Of a DNA stretch of 13,969 nucleotides, positions 6,764-13,790 are shown piece after piece. The notes beneath the pieces were generated by a model, which worked only from the letters and a program-made list of their open reading frames with translations, did not search any database and was not told the origin of the DNA. This DNA is from an uncultured Ruminococcus sp. GTDB lineage: Bacteria; Bacillota; Clostridia; Oscillospirales; Acutalibacteraceae. The DNA is taken from assembly GCA_946414115.1 (NCBI GenBank), contig CAMKNF010000035.1:1-13969 (forward strand). Direction: 5' to 3'. Both the position numbers and the translations under genes were made by a program. The first letter of the stretch is position 1. The number at the start of each line of letters is the position of its first letter.

Positions 6764-7024
6764 TTAATAGGTTACTCTTACCTGATACGTAACCTCCTGA
6801 CGGTGTCCCTCTACATTGCGGTTATTGCGTATGTAAGACTTATTTCGTACGGGTAACATCTTTTTAACCATCTGTCCGCCTACGGAGCCTGCTTCTCTTG
6901 CAGAAATGTCGCCGTTATAGCCCTGCTTGAGGTTCACGCCTACTTCGTTTGCGCATTCCATCTTGAAACGTTCCATTGCTTCCTTTGCCTGCGGTACGTT
7001 AAGCTGATTCTTATTACTTGACAT
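6764..7024 (-). pseudogene. Partial duplicate of the spore protein gene with a replaced 3' end
   Basis: The first 56 residues (to QMVKKM), the ribosome binding site and upstream DNA are identical to the intact gene at 2306-2503. After codon 56 the nine native residues (IESYENSMK) are replaced by 30 unrelated ones, LPVRNKSY...QVRVTY, read from DNA that does not look coding. The result is an 86-aa frame. The GxVGGxMVKKM core and the protease region remain, so the product might still bind DNA, but the conserved C-terminal end is lost. I call it a probable pseudogene made by a recent partial duplication. An assembly chimera is a real alternative in a contig that also carries adapter sequence. Confidence 0.7.
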
Positions 7025-7168
7025 AGTTTGTTTTCTCCTTTTTCAAAACTTCTAAATTTATCTTTATATTTCAAGCGGCTGTTTGACTTCTCAATTTATC
7101 GCCGCAATAGTATTGTTTGTTTCATTTTTTAAAATATTATTTGTAATTTTTTCAAGTTTTGAAAAAGA
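6857..7168. repeat. 312-bp exact direct repeat, copy B
   Basis: This copy is identical to 2336-2647 in the same orientation. The inner edge falls within CATCTTTTT inside the coding sequence; the outer edge falls after GAAAAAGA. I see no terminal inverted repeat or target-site duplication at either edge, so it does not look like a transposon. The adjacent 7169-7285 holds no gene I can support. Confidence 0.95.
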
Positions 7169-7285
7169 TTTTGAATCAGGGCAAACGCAGAATTAGTTTT
7201 TGGAAATGTTTTTAAAATGAAATTCATTATGCATATTGCTATAATAAAGAAAGACGTTACAAAATGCTCTATTTATATTGAGAAT

Positions 7286-7319
7286 AAGGTCGGGTATCCG
7301 TTGTGAATTACCCGACCTT
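7286..7319 (-). terminator. Intrinsic terminator of the dockerin gene, dispersed hairpin copy 2
   Basis: AAGGTCGGGTA (7286-7296) pairs perfectly with TACCCGACCTT (7309-7319), starting 14 nt after the stop at 7334, followed on the minus strand by TTATTCTC. Its arms are identical to those at 4667-4700; only the loop differs. Confidence 0.85.
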
Positions 7320-7333
7320 TGTTCAATCAGATA

Positions 7334-9907
7334 TTAAATTTCAGACAGGCATTTACCTGCATTTCCCGTGTCCGAGAATCCGCCGACAAGGTATTTCTGA
7401 ATAAGCGTAGCGTCTGCTATTGACACTGTTCCGTCACCGTTTACATCGGCAAGCTTTCTTGCTGTTTCATCCTCGGGCGTTGCAAGTCCTACGCAGAATT
7501 TTTGAATAAGCGTTGCGTCTGTTACTGTAATCTTTCCGTCCATATTGGCATCGCCTATCATATATTCGGATTCCTGCGGAATAATTGTAACAACATTGCT
7601 GAATATTACTGCTGTTCCATTGTCAAGAATGCTGACATAATCAGGATTTAAGTCAATTGCTTCTCCGTTTACGCTGAGTGCGTTGTTCCCTCCAATGCGG
7701 TAGCCTGCGCTGTATCCTTCATCGGTCAGCTTGATATACAGACCATATTGATATTCTGTATTTGCCTTGAAGGAAGAAATCAATCCGTCGCACCAGCCTC
7801 GCTCAACATAAGCGCTGTTCCAATAATCGGAGCTTGAAATAAATTCGCCGTCTGCACCTAACCAACTTTCATAGTCGATGACATACGGAGCGCCGCTGGG
7901 TACTGTACCTGTAAATACAGGCTTGTCGCCTGCCTTAAAGCTAACGGTTGCGTTATTGATAACCACCTCTGTAATTTCTCTGACAGGTACTTCATCTGTA
8001 ATTATGTCCGCATACTCAGGCATAAAAGTTTCTTTGAACAGGTTTAGCATTGACGGCTGAACAAGAATATAAAGGTCAGGATGACATTCGTTAAATACAC
8101 TGCCTGATACAGAGAAATAATCCTCGTTCTCGTCATAGTCTGTTATCTCAAAGACCACCTCACGAAGCTTTGAGCATTGGTAAAACGCCATATATCCGAT
8201 ATATTCCGTCTGAGACGGAATTGTAACCGCTTCAAGTGAAGAACAGCCAAAAAATGCATAAGATCCAATACTTTCTACCGAAGACATTTCAATCGTTTTT
8301 AGTGAGGTGCATTTCTCAAATGCACTGGAACCAATTGTTTTTACCATTGGCATTTCAATCGTTTTGAGCGAGGTACAGGCATTAAAAGCACCTTCAAAAA
8401 TGCGCGTTACTCCCGGCATTTCAATAGCTTCAAGTGAAGAACAATTTTCAAACGCATAGTCGTAAATATCCTTTACAGTTTCCGGTAGTACAACGCTTTT
8501 CAAATTTTCGCATTCACTGAATATATATGCAGGAACCGTTGTAAGATTACCACCGACAAAAGCTGATTTCACCTTTGCTTTACATTCGTTATTAGTTGAA
8601 TTACAAAGGCTTTTCCAACCCTTAACGCCAATATCGGATACAATTGTCAGTTCTCCTGTTTCTTCATCAAGACGGAACCCGTTTAGTTCAAGCTCCTTAT
8701 CGCTTTCTTCTGCCCACTTTGCATAAAGCTGAATATTATAACCGCTTGTGTTATTCATCCAGTCATAATTGCTTGTATCCTCAATTAAGCTGTCATAAAG
8801 AGCAGCCGGCTTATAGCACCAGCCTAAAAAGGTGTATCCCTCACGCTCGGGAACATAATCGCCGATATCGAAAAAGCTATCACTTTTAGTATCAAGCTCA
8901 TATATTGCAGATTCCTTGCCGTCTATCTTTCCACCGTTTGGATTGAAAGTAACTGTATAGCCGTCTTCAAAAACAGGATACAGGGTTTCATCACCGAAGT
9001 TATAGCCTGCATTTGCTAAGTTGTTCTCCCAGTCAAAGGACAGTACTGTTGTATCACCGACCTTTTCTTGGTCTGCAAAGTACATTCCTCCATTCCATTT
9101 ATCAAAGTGATAACCCGGTCGAACTAAATTAGGCAAAACAAGCTCCTGCTTCTCATGCTGAATGTAGTAACGGTCAGGCAGTCCTTCCTCTTCGCCCTCA
9201 AGCAAATCTTTATAGGAAATTGTATAATAAGGCTCGAAAAATTTTATTGTGCAGTCACTTTTATGCGTTGAAAACGCCTCAACTATGGGCGTCATACCGT
9301 ATTCTCCGCCGTATAATACACCCTCACTTTTCGAAGAGGTTGTTCTCACCTGCTGAAGCACGATAGGCGTACTTGTGTTATTAACATAGCCGACTGTCAC
9401 CGTTGTTTCTTTATTCAGAGCTTCCTGTAATGCCTGCTCCAGTTCTTCCCTAAGCTCCGGATCTTCAGGCATCTGCGCCAGTGCACCTATTAAATCGCCC
9501 CTCTCATATGCCATTTTTATTACATTATAAGTACCCGTTATTTCCTCAATTCCCGAAACATCAGCCGTGTTTCTCACTAATTTGGAGATTATCGACACAT
9601 CACCCAGCGCAAGTGACGCATTATACAGCCAGGGATTAGTAACGTCCTGACCGTAATAACCCACGGTATGGAAAACCTCATATTGCGGCTCGATACGGAA
9701 GCTTTCACCCGGCATAATAAGCTCTTTTGAAATATCATAGTTGTTGCTTGCACTCAAAGTGTGATCTGTGCCTGCTGCGACAATTGAGTGGTCATTAACT
9801 TGCGCTGCATTAACCACTGAAGAAGAACTTAACGGTAGTGCCGAAGCAGTAAAGCACAATGCAAGAGAGGTTGCAAGAATGCGGTTTCTTAATCTTTTCT
9901 TATTCAT
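7334..9907 (-). CDS. Secreted LRR and InlB-repeat protein with C-terminal type I dockerin
   Basis: This is an 857-aa exported protein. Residues 1-35 are a signal peptide (basic MNKKRLRNR, hydrophobic core, small residues before NAA). Two InlB B-type beta repeats lie near 227-313 and 317-398 (GYTVTFNPNGG...GYTFLGWCY...LYAKW). BspA-type leucine-rich repeats fill about 445-590 with units like CTSLKTIEMP...IGSSAF. The dockerin (785-840) has two calcium loops, D786-x-N788-x-D790-G and D821-x-N823-x-D825-G, each followed by DATLIQK. Dockerins dock proteins onto cohesin scaffolds such as cellulosomes. No glycoside hydrolase domain is visible, so this is more likely a binding or adhesion subunit than an enzyme. 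The start ATG (9905-9907) has AAGGAGG 7 nt upstream. The gene diverges from a double-HTH regulator and ends at a strong terminator. Confidence 0.93.
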   Translation of the reverse strand: MNKKRLRNRILATSLALCFTASALPLSSSSVVNAAQVNDHSIVAAGTDHTLSASNNYDISKELIMPGESFRIEPQYEVFHTVGYYGQDVTNPWLYNASLALGDVSIISKLVRNTADVSGIEEITGTYNVIKMAYERGDLIGALAQMPEDPELREELEQALQEALNKETTVTVGYVNNTSTPIVLQQVRTTSSKSEGVLYGGEYGMTPIVEAFSTHKSDCTIKFFEPYYTISYKDLLEGEEEGLPDRYYIQHEKQELVLPNLVRPGYHFDKWNGGMYFADQEKVGDTTVLSFDWENNLANAGYNFGDETLYPVFEDGYTVTFNPNGGKIDGKESAIYELDTKSDSFFDIGDYVPEREGYTFLGWCYKPAALYDSLIEDTSNYDWMNNTSGYNIQLYAKWAEESDKELELNGFRLDEETGELTIVSDIGVKGWKSLCNSTNNECKAKVKSAFVGGNLTTVPAYIFSECENLKSVVLPETVKDIYDYAFENCSSLEAIEMPGVTRIFEGAFNACTSLKTIEMPMVKTIGSSAFEKCTSLKTIEMSSVESIGSYAFFGCSSLEAVTIPSQTEYIGYMAFYQCSKLREVVFEITDYDENEDYFSVSGSVFNECHPDLYILVQPSMLNLFKETFMPEYADIITDEVPVREITEVVINNATVSFKAGDKPVFTGTVPSGAPYVIDYESWLGADGEFISSSDYWNSAYVERGWCDGLISSFKANTEYQYGLYIKLTDEGYSAGYRIGGNNALSVNGEAIDLNPDYVSILDNGTAVIFSNVVTIIPQESEYMIGDANMDGKITVTDATLIQKFCVGLATPEDETARKLADVNGDGTVSIADATLIQKYLVGGFSDTGNAGKCLSEI

Positions 9908-9961
9908 ATATTTTCCTCCTTAAAATATTTTTACTAAATCAGCAATAGAAATTGCTTTTTT

Positions 9962-10067
9962 ACTGTAATTATTATACAATATTAGCAGATAAAATGTTGC
10001 ATTATTTCCGATATGTCATTGTCCAAATCGGAAATTACAGTCTTTTCACACATAATTGAAGTATAAT
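9962..10067. promoter_or_regulatory. Divergent regulatory region with nested inverted repeats
   Basis: Between the dockerin gene (-) and the double-HTH regulator (+) are two nested perfect 9-bp inverted repeats: ATTTCCGAT (10004-10012) with ATCGGAAAT (10027-10035), and ACTGTAATT (9962-9970) with AATTACAGT (10033-10041). Consensus -10 boxes lie on each side: minus TATAAT at 9971-9976 and plus TATAAT at 10062-10067. Neither has a good -35 at the right distance, which fits activator-dependent promoters. The inner half-sites are 23 bp apart centre to centre, about two helical turns. Binding by the adjacent regulator is inferred. Confidence 0.55.
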
Positions 10068-10105
10068 TATGCTGTATTTATGACGAATTTGCGGAGGGAA
10101 AATCA

Positions 10106-11845
10106 ATGAAATTCAACGAAAAGCTGAATGAATATATAGATATTCTGGATTGTACGGCAAAGGAGCTTAGCCGAAACTCGGGCATTTCAACGGCAACAAT
10201 AAGCCGTTACAGAAACGGTGAGCGTGTACCGGAAATTAATTCCGATGCTTTAAATCAGCTTTGCAGCGCTATTGCTCAGACAGCAAAGCAAAAGCAGATA
10301 AAAGAAATCACCTATGATTCCGTAATAGAGAGCTTTCTGAATTGCTCCGACATTGTTACAATTAACAAGGAGAATTTAAGGCAGAATTTCAACACTCTGA
10401 TTTCTGTTCTGAACATAAATATCAGCAAGCTTTGCCGTGATACAAATTATGACGTTTCAACTGTTTTCCGATTCAGAAACGGCTCTCGTCAGCCGTCAGA
10501 TCCGATAAAGTTTGCAGACAGTATTGCCTCTTATGTTTCAAAGAAAATGGAAAGCACTTCGGAAAAAGCGGCTGTTGCAGAGCTTATCGGCTGTACTCCC
10601 GAGGCTCTTTCAGGCAGTTCCGAGTGCTATGAAAAAGTCAGGGACTGGCTAATCGGAGAACACGAAAAGCACGAGGACAATGTTGCACAATTCCTTGAAA
10701 AGCTGAATGATTTTGACTTGAACGAATATATCAAAGCAATACACTTTGACGAATTAAAGGTGCCGTCTGTTCCGTTTCAGTTGCCGACGTCAAAAGCCTA
10801 CACAGGCATAAAGGAAATGATGGAAAGCGAGCTTGACTTTTTAAAAGCAACCGTTTTATCAAAGTCAGCGGAGTCCGTGATTATGTACAGCGATATGCCG
10901 ATGGAGGAAATGTCAAAGGATTCCGAGTTCCCGAAAAAGTGGATGTTCGGTATGGCTATGATGCTGAAAAAGGGACTGCATCTGAATATGATACATAACA
11001 TTGACCGACCGTTCAATGAAATGATGCTGGGGCTTGAAGGCTGGATTCCGATGTATATGACGGGGCAGGTTTCACCGTATTATCTGAAAAATGTTCAGAA
11101 TAATGTCTTTCTGCATTTCTTAAAGGTTTCGGGAACAGCGGCGCTTTCGGGCGAGGCGATTGTCGGCTGTCACAGTGACGGACGGTATTATCTGACAAAA
11201 AATAAAAGCGAGGTTGCCTATTACAGAAAAAGAGCAGAGGCTCTGCTAAACAATGCGCATCCGCTTATGGATATTTACCGCAAGGAAAATTTGGCAGCTC
11301 TAAATGCGTTCCTGCTGTCCGATTCGCATATTTCGGGCAAGAGAAGAAATATTCTTTCCTCACTTCCGATTTACACTATGGAAGAAGATTATCTTAAGCG
11401 GCTTTTGGATAAACATTCCCTTTCGGAAGCTTACAGACAAAGTATATTATCATATGCCGAGTTTCAAAGGAATGCGGCACAGAAAATCTTGAAAAGTAAC
11501 GTCATAGAGGACGAAATTCCGATTCTTTCCGAGGAAGAATTCAGGCAATACCCTATGTTGCTTTCTCTGTCGGGAATGTTCTTTGAAAGCGACATTGTTT
11601 ATACATATGACGACTACCTCGAGCATCTGAAACAGACGGAGCAGTATGCAGAGCATAATAAAAACTATATTTTCAAACAGACCTCTGCTCATACATTCCG
11701 CAATCTGCAAATTATTATGCACGAGGGAAAATGGGCGATGATTTCAAAAGGAAAATCGCCTGCAATCCATTTTGTAATTCATCACCCAAAACTCAGAAAG
11801 GCAATAGAAAACTTCATTCCGCCTGTGACGGACGTTAATTGTTAA
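10106..11845 (+). CDS. Putative transcriptional regulator with two N-terminal XRE-type HTH domains
   Basis: This 579-aa protein starts with two HTH units. The first is near residues 1-60, with recognition segment GISTATISRYRNGERVP (26-42). The second is near 90-145, with YDVSTVFRFRNGSRQP (115-130). Both share S/T-x-F/I-x-R-x-RNG-x-R-x-P, so they look like a duplicated Cro/CI-type domain. The remaining 430 residues are soluble and I do not recognise them. The most conserved-looking block is 250-360 (SVIMYSDMPMEEM, LKKGLHLNMIHNIDRPFNEMMLGLEGWIP, GTAALSGEAIVG), which could be a ligand-sensing fold. No enzyme motif is clear. The start ATG has GGAGGG 7 nt upstream. It diverges from the dockerin gene across nested inverted repeats, so control of itself or of that gene is plausible but inferred. 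Confidence 0.78.
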   Translation: MKFNEKLNEYIDILDCTAKELSRNSGISTATISRYRNGERVPEINSDALNQLCSAIAQTAKQKQIKEITYDSVIESFLNCSDIVTINKENLRQNFNTLISVLNINISKLCRDTNYDVSTVFRFRNGSRQPSDPIKFADSIASYVSKKMESTSEKAAVAELIGCTPEALSGSSECYEKVRDWLIGEHEKHEDNVAQFLEKLNDFDLNEYIKAIHFDELKVPSVPFQLPTSKAYTGIKEMMESELDFLKATVLSKSAESVIMYSDMPMEEMSKDSEFPKKWMFGMAMMLKKGLHLNMIHNIDRPFNEMMLGLEGWIPMYMTGQVSPYYLKNVQNNVFLHFLKVSGTAALSGEAIVGCHSDGRYYLTKNKSEVAYYRKRAEALLNNAHPLMDIYRKENLAALNAFLLSDSHISGKRRNILSSLPIYTMEEDYLKRLLDKHSLSEAYRQSILSYAEFQRNAAQKILKSNVIEDEIPILSEEEFRQYPMLLSLSGMFFESDIVYTYDDYLEHLKQTEQYAEHNKNYIFKQTSAHTFRNLQIIMHEGKWAMISKGKSPAIHFVIHHPKLRKAIENFIPPVTDVNC

Positions 11846-11860
11846 TGTTTTTTAATAAAA

Positions 11861-11873
11861 ATTGCCAAGCAAT
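11861..11873. terminator. Short hairpin between the convergent regulator and ars operon genes
   Basis: ATTGC-CAA-GCAAT is a 5-bp stem with a 3-nt loop in the 58-nt gap between two convergent stops. On the minus strand it is followed by TTTTTATTAAAAAA, so it could weakly terminate the ars operon. The stem is short, hence the low confidence. Confidence 0.35.
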
Positions 11874-11903
11874 AATCCTATTATAGTGTTTAACCTAAAA
11901 ATA

Positions 11904-12269
11904 CTAAACTATTTGTTTATTCAGAAATTTTGTAATATCAGTTTCTTTTAGCACCTTGCCCTGCGACACAACTTTTTCGTTTATCACGAGTGCAGGCATA
12001 CTCATAACGCCGTACTCCATAATTTTTTGCATATCTGTGATGTACTCAACCTCAATATTCAGACCGATATTATTGACAGCTTGCTTTGTATTCTCATACA
12101 TCTCGTGGCAGGATTTACACCCTGCTCCTAAAACTTTGATACAGCAGATTCCGTTTACAGTTTTTCCGCAACATTCATTTGTATTTTCGCTTACCTCATT
12201 TGCAGAGCAAATACAGTTGCAGATACAGGAATTATCTTCCTTTTTCTTTCCGAAATTAAATAATGACAT
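11904..12269 (-). CDS. Thioredoxin-fold redox protein with cysteine-rich N-terminal extension
   Basis: This 121-aa protein ends the arsR operon. Residues 42-121 match the small thioredoxin-like family often labelled redox-active disulfide protein 2: beta strand IKVLGAG, active-site Cys51-Lys-Ser-Cys54, and the cis-proline loop SMPALVI (Pro92). Ahead of this is an unusual extension of about 43 residues with eight cysteines: CICNCIC (Cys15, 17, 19, 21), Cys33-34 and Cys42-43. These spaced thiols look able to bind a soft metal or metalloid; that is inference. The start ATG (12267-12269) has GGAGG 7 nt upstream and lies 17 nt after the permease stop. The role is probably thiol exchange or metalloid handing-over to the permease. 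Confidence 0.85.
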   Translation of the reverse strand: MSLFNFGKKKEDNSCICNCICSANEVSENTNECCGKTVNGICCIKVLGAGCKSCHEMYENTKQAVNNIGLNIEVEYITDMQKIMEYGVMSMPALVINEKVVSQGKVLKETDITKFLNKQIV

Positions 12270-12286
12270 AGTAAAACCTCCAAAAA

Positions 12287-13303
12287 TTATAATAAAATTA
12301 ACGGTTGTATCAGATTAAAGAAATATCCTACTATTATGATTCCAACCGTACAAATTGCAATGAATATACCGAGAAGCTTCGGTTTTATTGCCTTGCGCAG
12401 CATAATCATTGACGGCAGTGACAATGTTGTAACAGCCATCATAAATGACAGGACAACGCCGAGTAATGCGCCCTTTGCAAGCAGTGCCTCGGCAATCGGG
12501 ATTGTACCGAAAATATCAGCGTACATCGGAACGCCTGCGATTGTTGCCAGTATCACGCCGAACGGATTGTTATCGCCAAGTATCGCAACAATGAAGTCTT
12601 CGGGTATCCAGTTATGAATTACCGCTCCTATTCCAACTCCGATAAGCACATACGGAAAAACCTTTTTAGCAGTAGAAACCACCTTCTCCCACGCATATTT
12701 CAAACGGTCTTTAAAATGTAATTCCTCCTGTGGAATGTCAATAGCGTGGCCGTTTCGAATAAATTCCTCCACCTGATTTTCAAGATGCAGTTTTTCTATC
12801 AGCGTACCGCCTGCTACCGCAATAACAAGACCGAGTAAAACATAAATTACTGCAACCTTCCAGCCGAAAATACTCATCAGCAGTACAAGACTTCCGAGGT
12901 CAACCATCGGAGAGGAAATGAGGAATGAAAAAGTTACGCCGAGAGGAAGTCCTGCGCTTGTAAATCCCATAAACAGAGGAATTGAAGAACAGGAACAGAA
13001 CGGCGTTACTGTGCCGAGCAAAGCGGCAATTATATTCGCCCATATTCCGTGAAATCTGCCGAGTATCTTCTTTGTTCTTTCAGGAGGGAAATAGCTTTGA
13101 ATATACGAGATTATCAAAATAAGAACACCCAAAAGCACCATTATTTTAATAGTATCGTAAATAAAGAACTGAATGCTGCCGCCGATTTTTTCCGAAGTGT
13201 CAAGACCGCAAATACCCAATAACCAACTTATCAGTCTGTTAAGCCACTGCATACCGAGAACTTCGCTTTGAAAAAAGTCCCAAATATTATTAATAATTTG
13301 CAT
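12287..13303 (-). CDS. ArsP/DUF318-family permease (putative organoarsenical or metal efflux)
   Basis: This 338-aa integral membrane protein has the layout of the permease family that includes ArsP, which exports trivalent organoarsenicals; other members have been linked to copper or zinc export. The signature GTVTPFCSCSSIP spans 97-109 with Cys103 and Cys105, followed by the helix-breaking GFTSAGLPLGVTFSFLISSPMVD. A second half has GVPMYADIFGTIPI (257-270) and SFMMAVTTLSLPSMIMLRK. Hydrophobic segments lie near 50-68, 88-113, 119-146, 149-167, 214-232, 236-256, 272-300 and 309-332, with a soluble loop at about 168-210. The start ATG (13301-13303) has AAAGGAT just upstream. It sits 123 nt after arsR and 17 nt before the thioredoxin gene. 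Substrate is inferred from context. Confidence 0.88.
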   Translation of the reverse strand: MQIINNIWDFFQSEVLGMQWLNRLISWLLGICGLDTSEKIGGSIQFFIYDTIKIMVLLGVLILIISYIQSYFPPERTKKILGRFHGIWANIIAALLGTVTPFCSCSSIPLFMGFTSAGLPLGVTFSFLISSPMVDLGSLVLLMSIFGWKVAVIYVLLGLVIAVAGGTLIEKLHLENQVEEFIRNGHAIDIPQEELHFKDRLKYAWEKVVSTAKKVFPYVLIGVGIGAVIHNWIPEDFIVAILGDNNPFGVILATIAGVPMYADIFGTIPIAEALLAKGALLGVVLSFMMAVTTLSLPSMIMLRKAIKPKLLGIFIAICTVGIIIVGYFFNLIQPLILL

Positions 13304-13426
13304 AAATATCCTTTCATATTGTTAAATTTAAATTTGTCAATATATTCTGAATTACTTAAACCATACATATATAAATAAGTACGGCTTAACGTTTATTTAT
13401 GTTCACTAAATATCTACTCAACAATT

Positions 13427-13723
13427 TTAATTGATTTTGTCACTGCCAACCTTCTTAACAGTATCAAGATATTTTTTAGCTTTATCAACACCATTGGCTG
13501 ATATAGAATAATGCGTCCACTTTCCTTCTTTTCGTCCGACTACTACGCCGGAATCGCAAAGAATTTTCATATGGTGCGAAAGAGTGGGCTGTGTGATGTT
13601 CAGCTCTTCTAGGAGCTTGCAGGCACATTTCTCGCCCGTTGTGAGCAGATTCAAAATACGTATGCGATTTTCGTCGCAGAACGCCTTGAAAATCACAGCG
13701 GTTTTCTTCTCATCTAAATTCAT
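13427..13723 (-). CDS. ArsR/SmtB-family metalloregulatory repressor
   Basis: This 98-aa winged-helix repressor shows ADENRIRIL-like FCDENRIRILNLL (15-27), the recognition helix TQPTLSHHMKIL (44-55) and the wing GRKEGKWTHYSIS (63-75). Cys33-Ala-Cys35 at the start of the helix before the recognition helix matches the arsenite-sensing Cys-x-Cys position of classical ArsR, so release by As(III) or a similar thiophilic ion is expected. Cys16 and Cys56 might contribute. I chose the ATG at 13721-13723 because AGAGGTGG (13729-13736) lies 5 nt upstream. A GTG at 13732, three codons earlier, is part of that binding site. It is the first gene of the operon and its promoter carries an inverted repeat over the -35. 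Confidence 0.92.
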   Translation of the reverse strand: MNLDEKKTAVIFKAFCDENRIRILNLLTTGEKCACKLLEELNITQPTLSHHMKILCDSGVVVGRKEGKWTHYSISANGVDKAKKYLDTVKKVGSDKIN

Positions 13724-13758
13724 ACAAGCCACCTCTGACGAAATAATGTCTATTTGAA

Positions 13759-13790
13759 ATTATAATGATTATATTGATATTAGTCAATAT
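13759..13790 (-). promoter_or_regulatory. arsR operon promoter with inverted-repeat operator
   Basis: On the minus strand, -35 TTGACT (13782-13787), a 17-bp spacer and -10 TATAAT (13759-13764) form a near-consensus sigma-A promoter 36 bp before the arsR ATG. An inverted repeat, ATATTGA (13771-13777) and TCAATAT (13784-13790), separated by 6 bp, covers the -35 and adjoining spacer. AT-rich inverted repeats at this place are typical ArsR operators. Confidence 0.78.

Noticed and set aside
6629..6856. 75-codon plus-strand frame in the AlbA_2/spore-copy intergenic region
   Set aside because: It runs through a terminator hairpin and the chimeric tail DNA, has no good ribosome binding site and no recognisable protein features.
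11956..12617. Plus-strand frames of 93-120 codons opposite the thioredoxin and permease genes
   Set aside because: The minus-strand genes have clear family motifs and ribosome binding sites; the plus-strand frames have neither.
13313..13340. TTGACA (13335-13340) and TATGAA (13313-13318) with 16-bp spacing just upstream of the permease
   Set aside because: The -10 overlaps the permease ribosome binding site, so a transcript from here would lack it; it is more likely a chance AT-rich match within the arsR operon.
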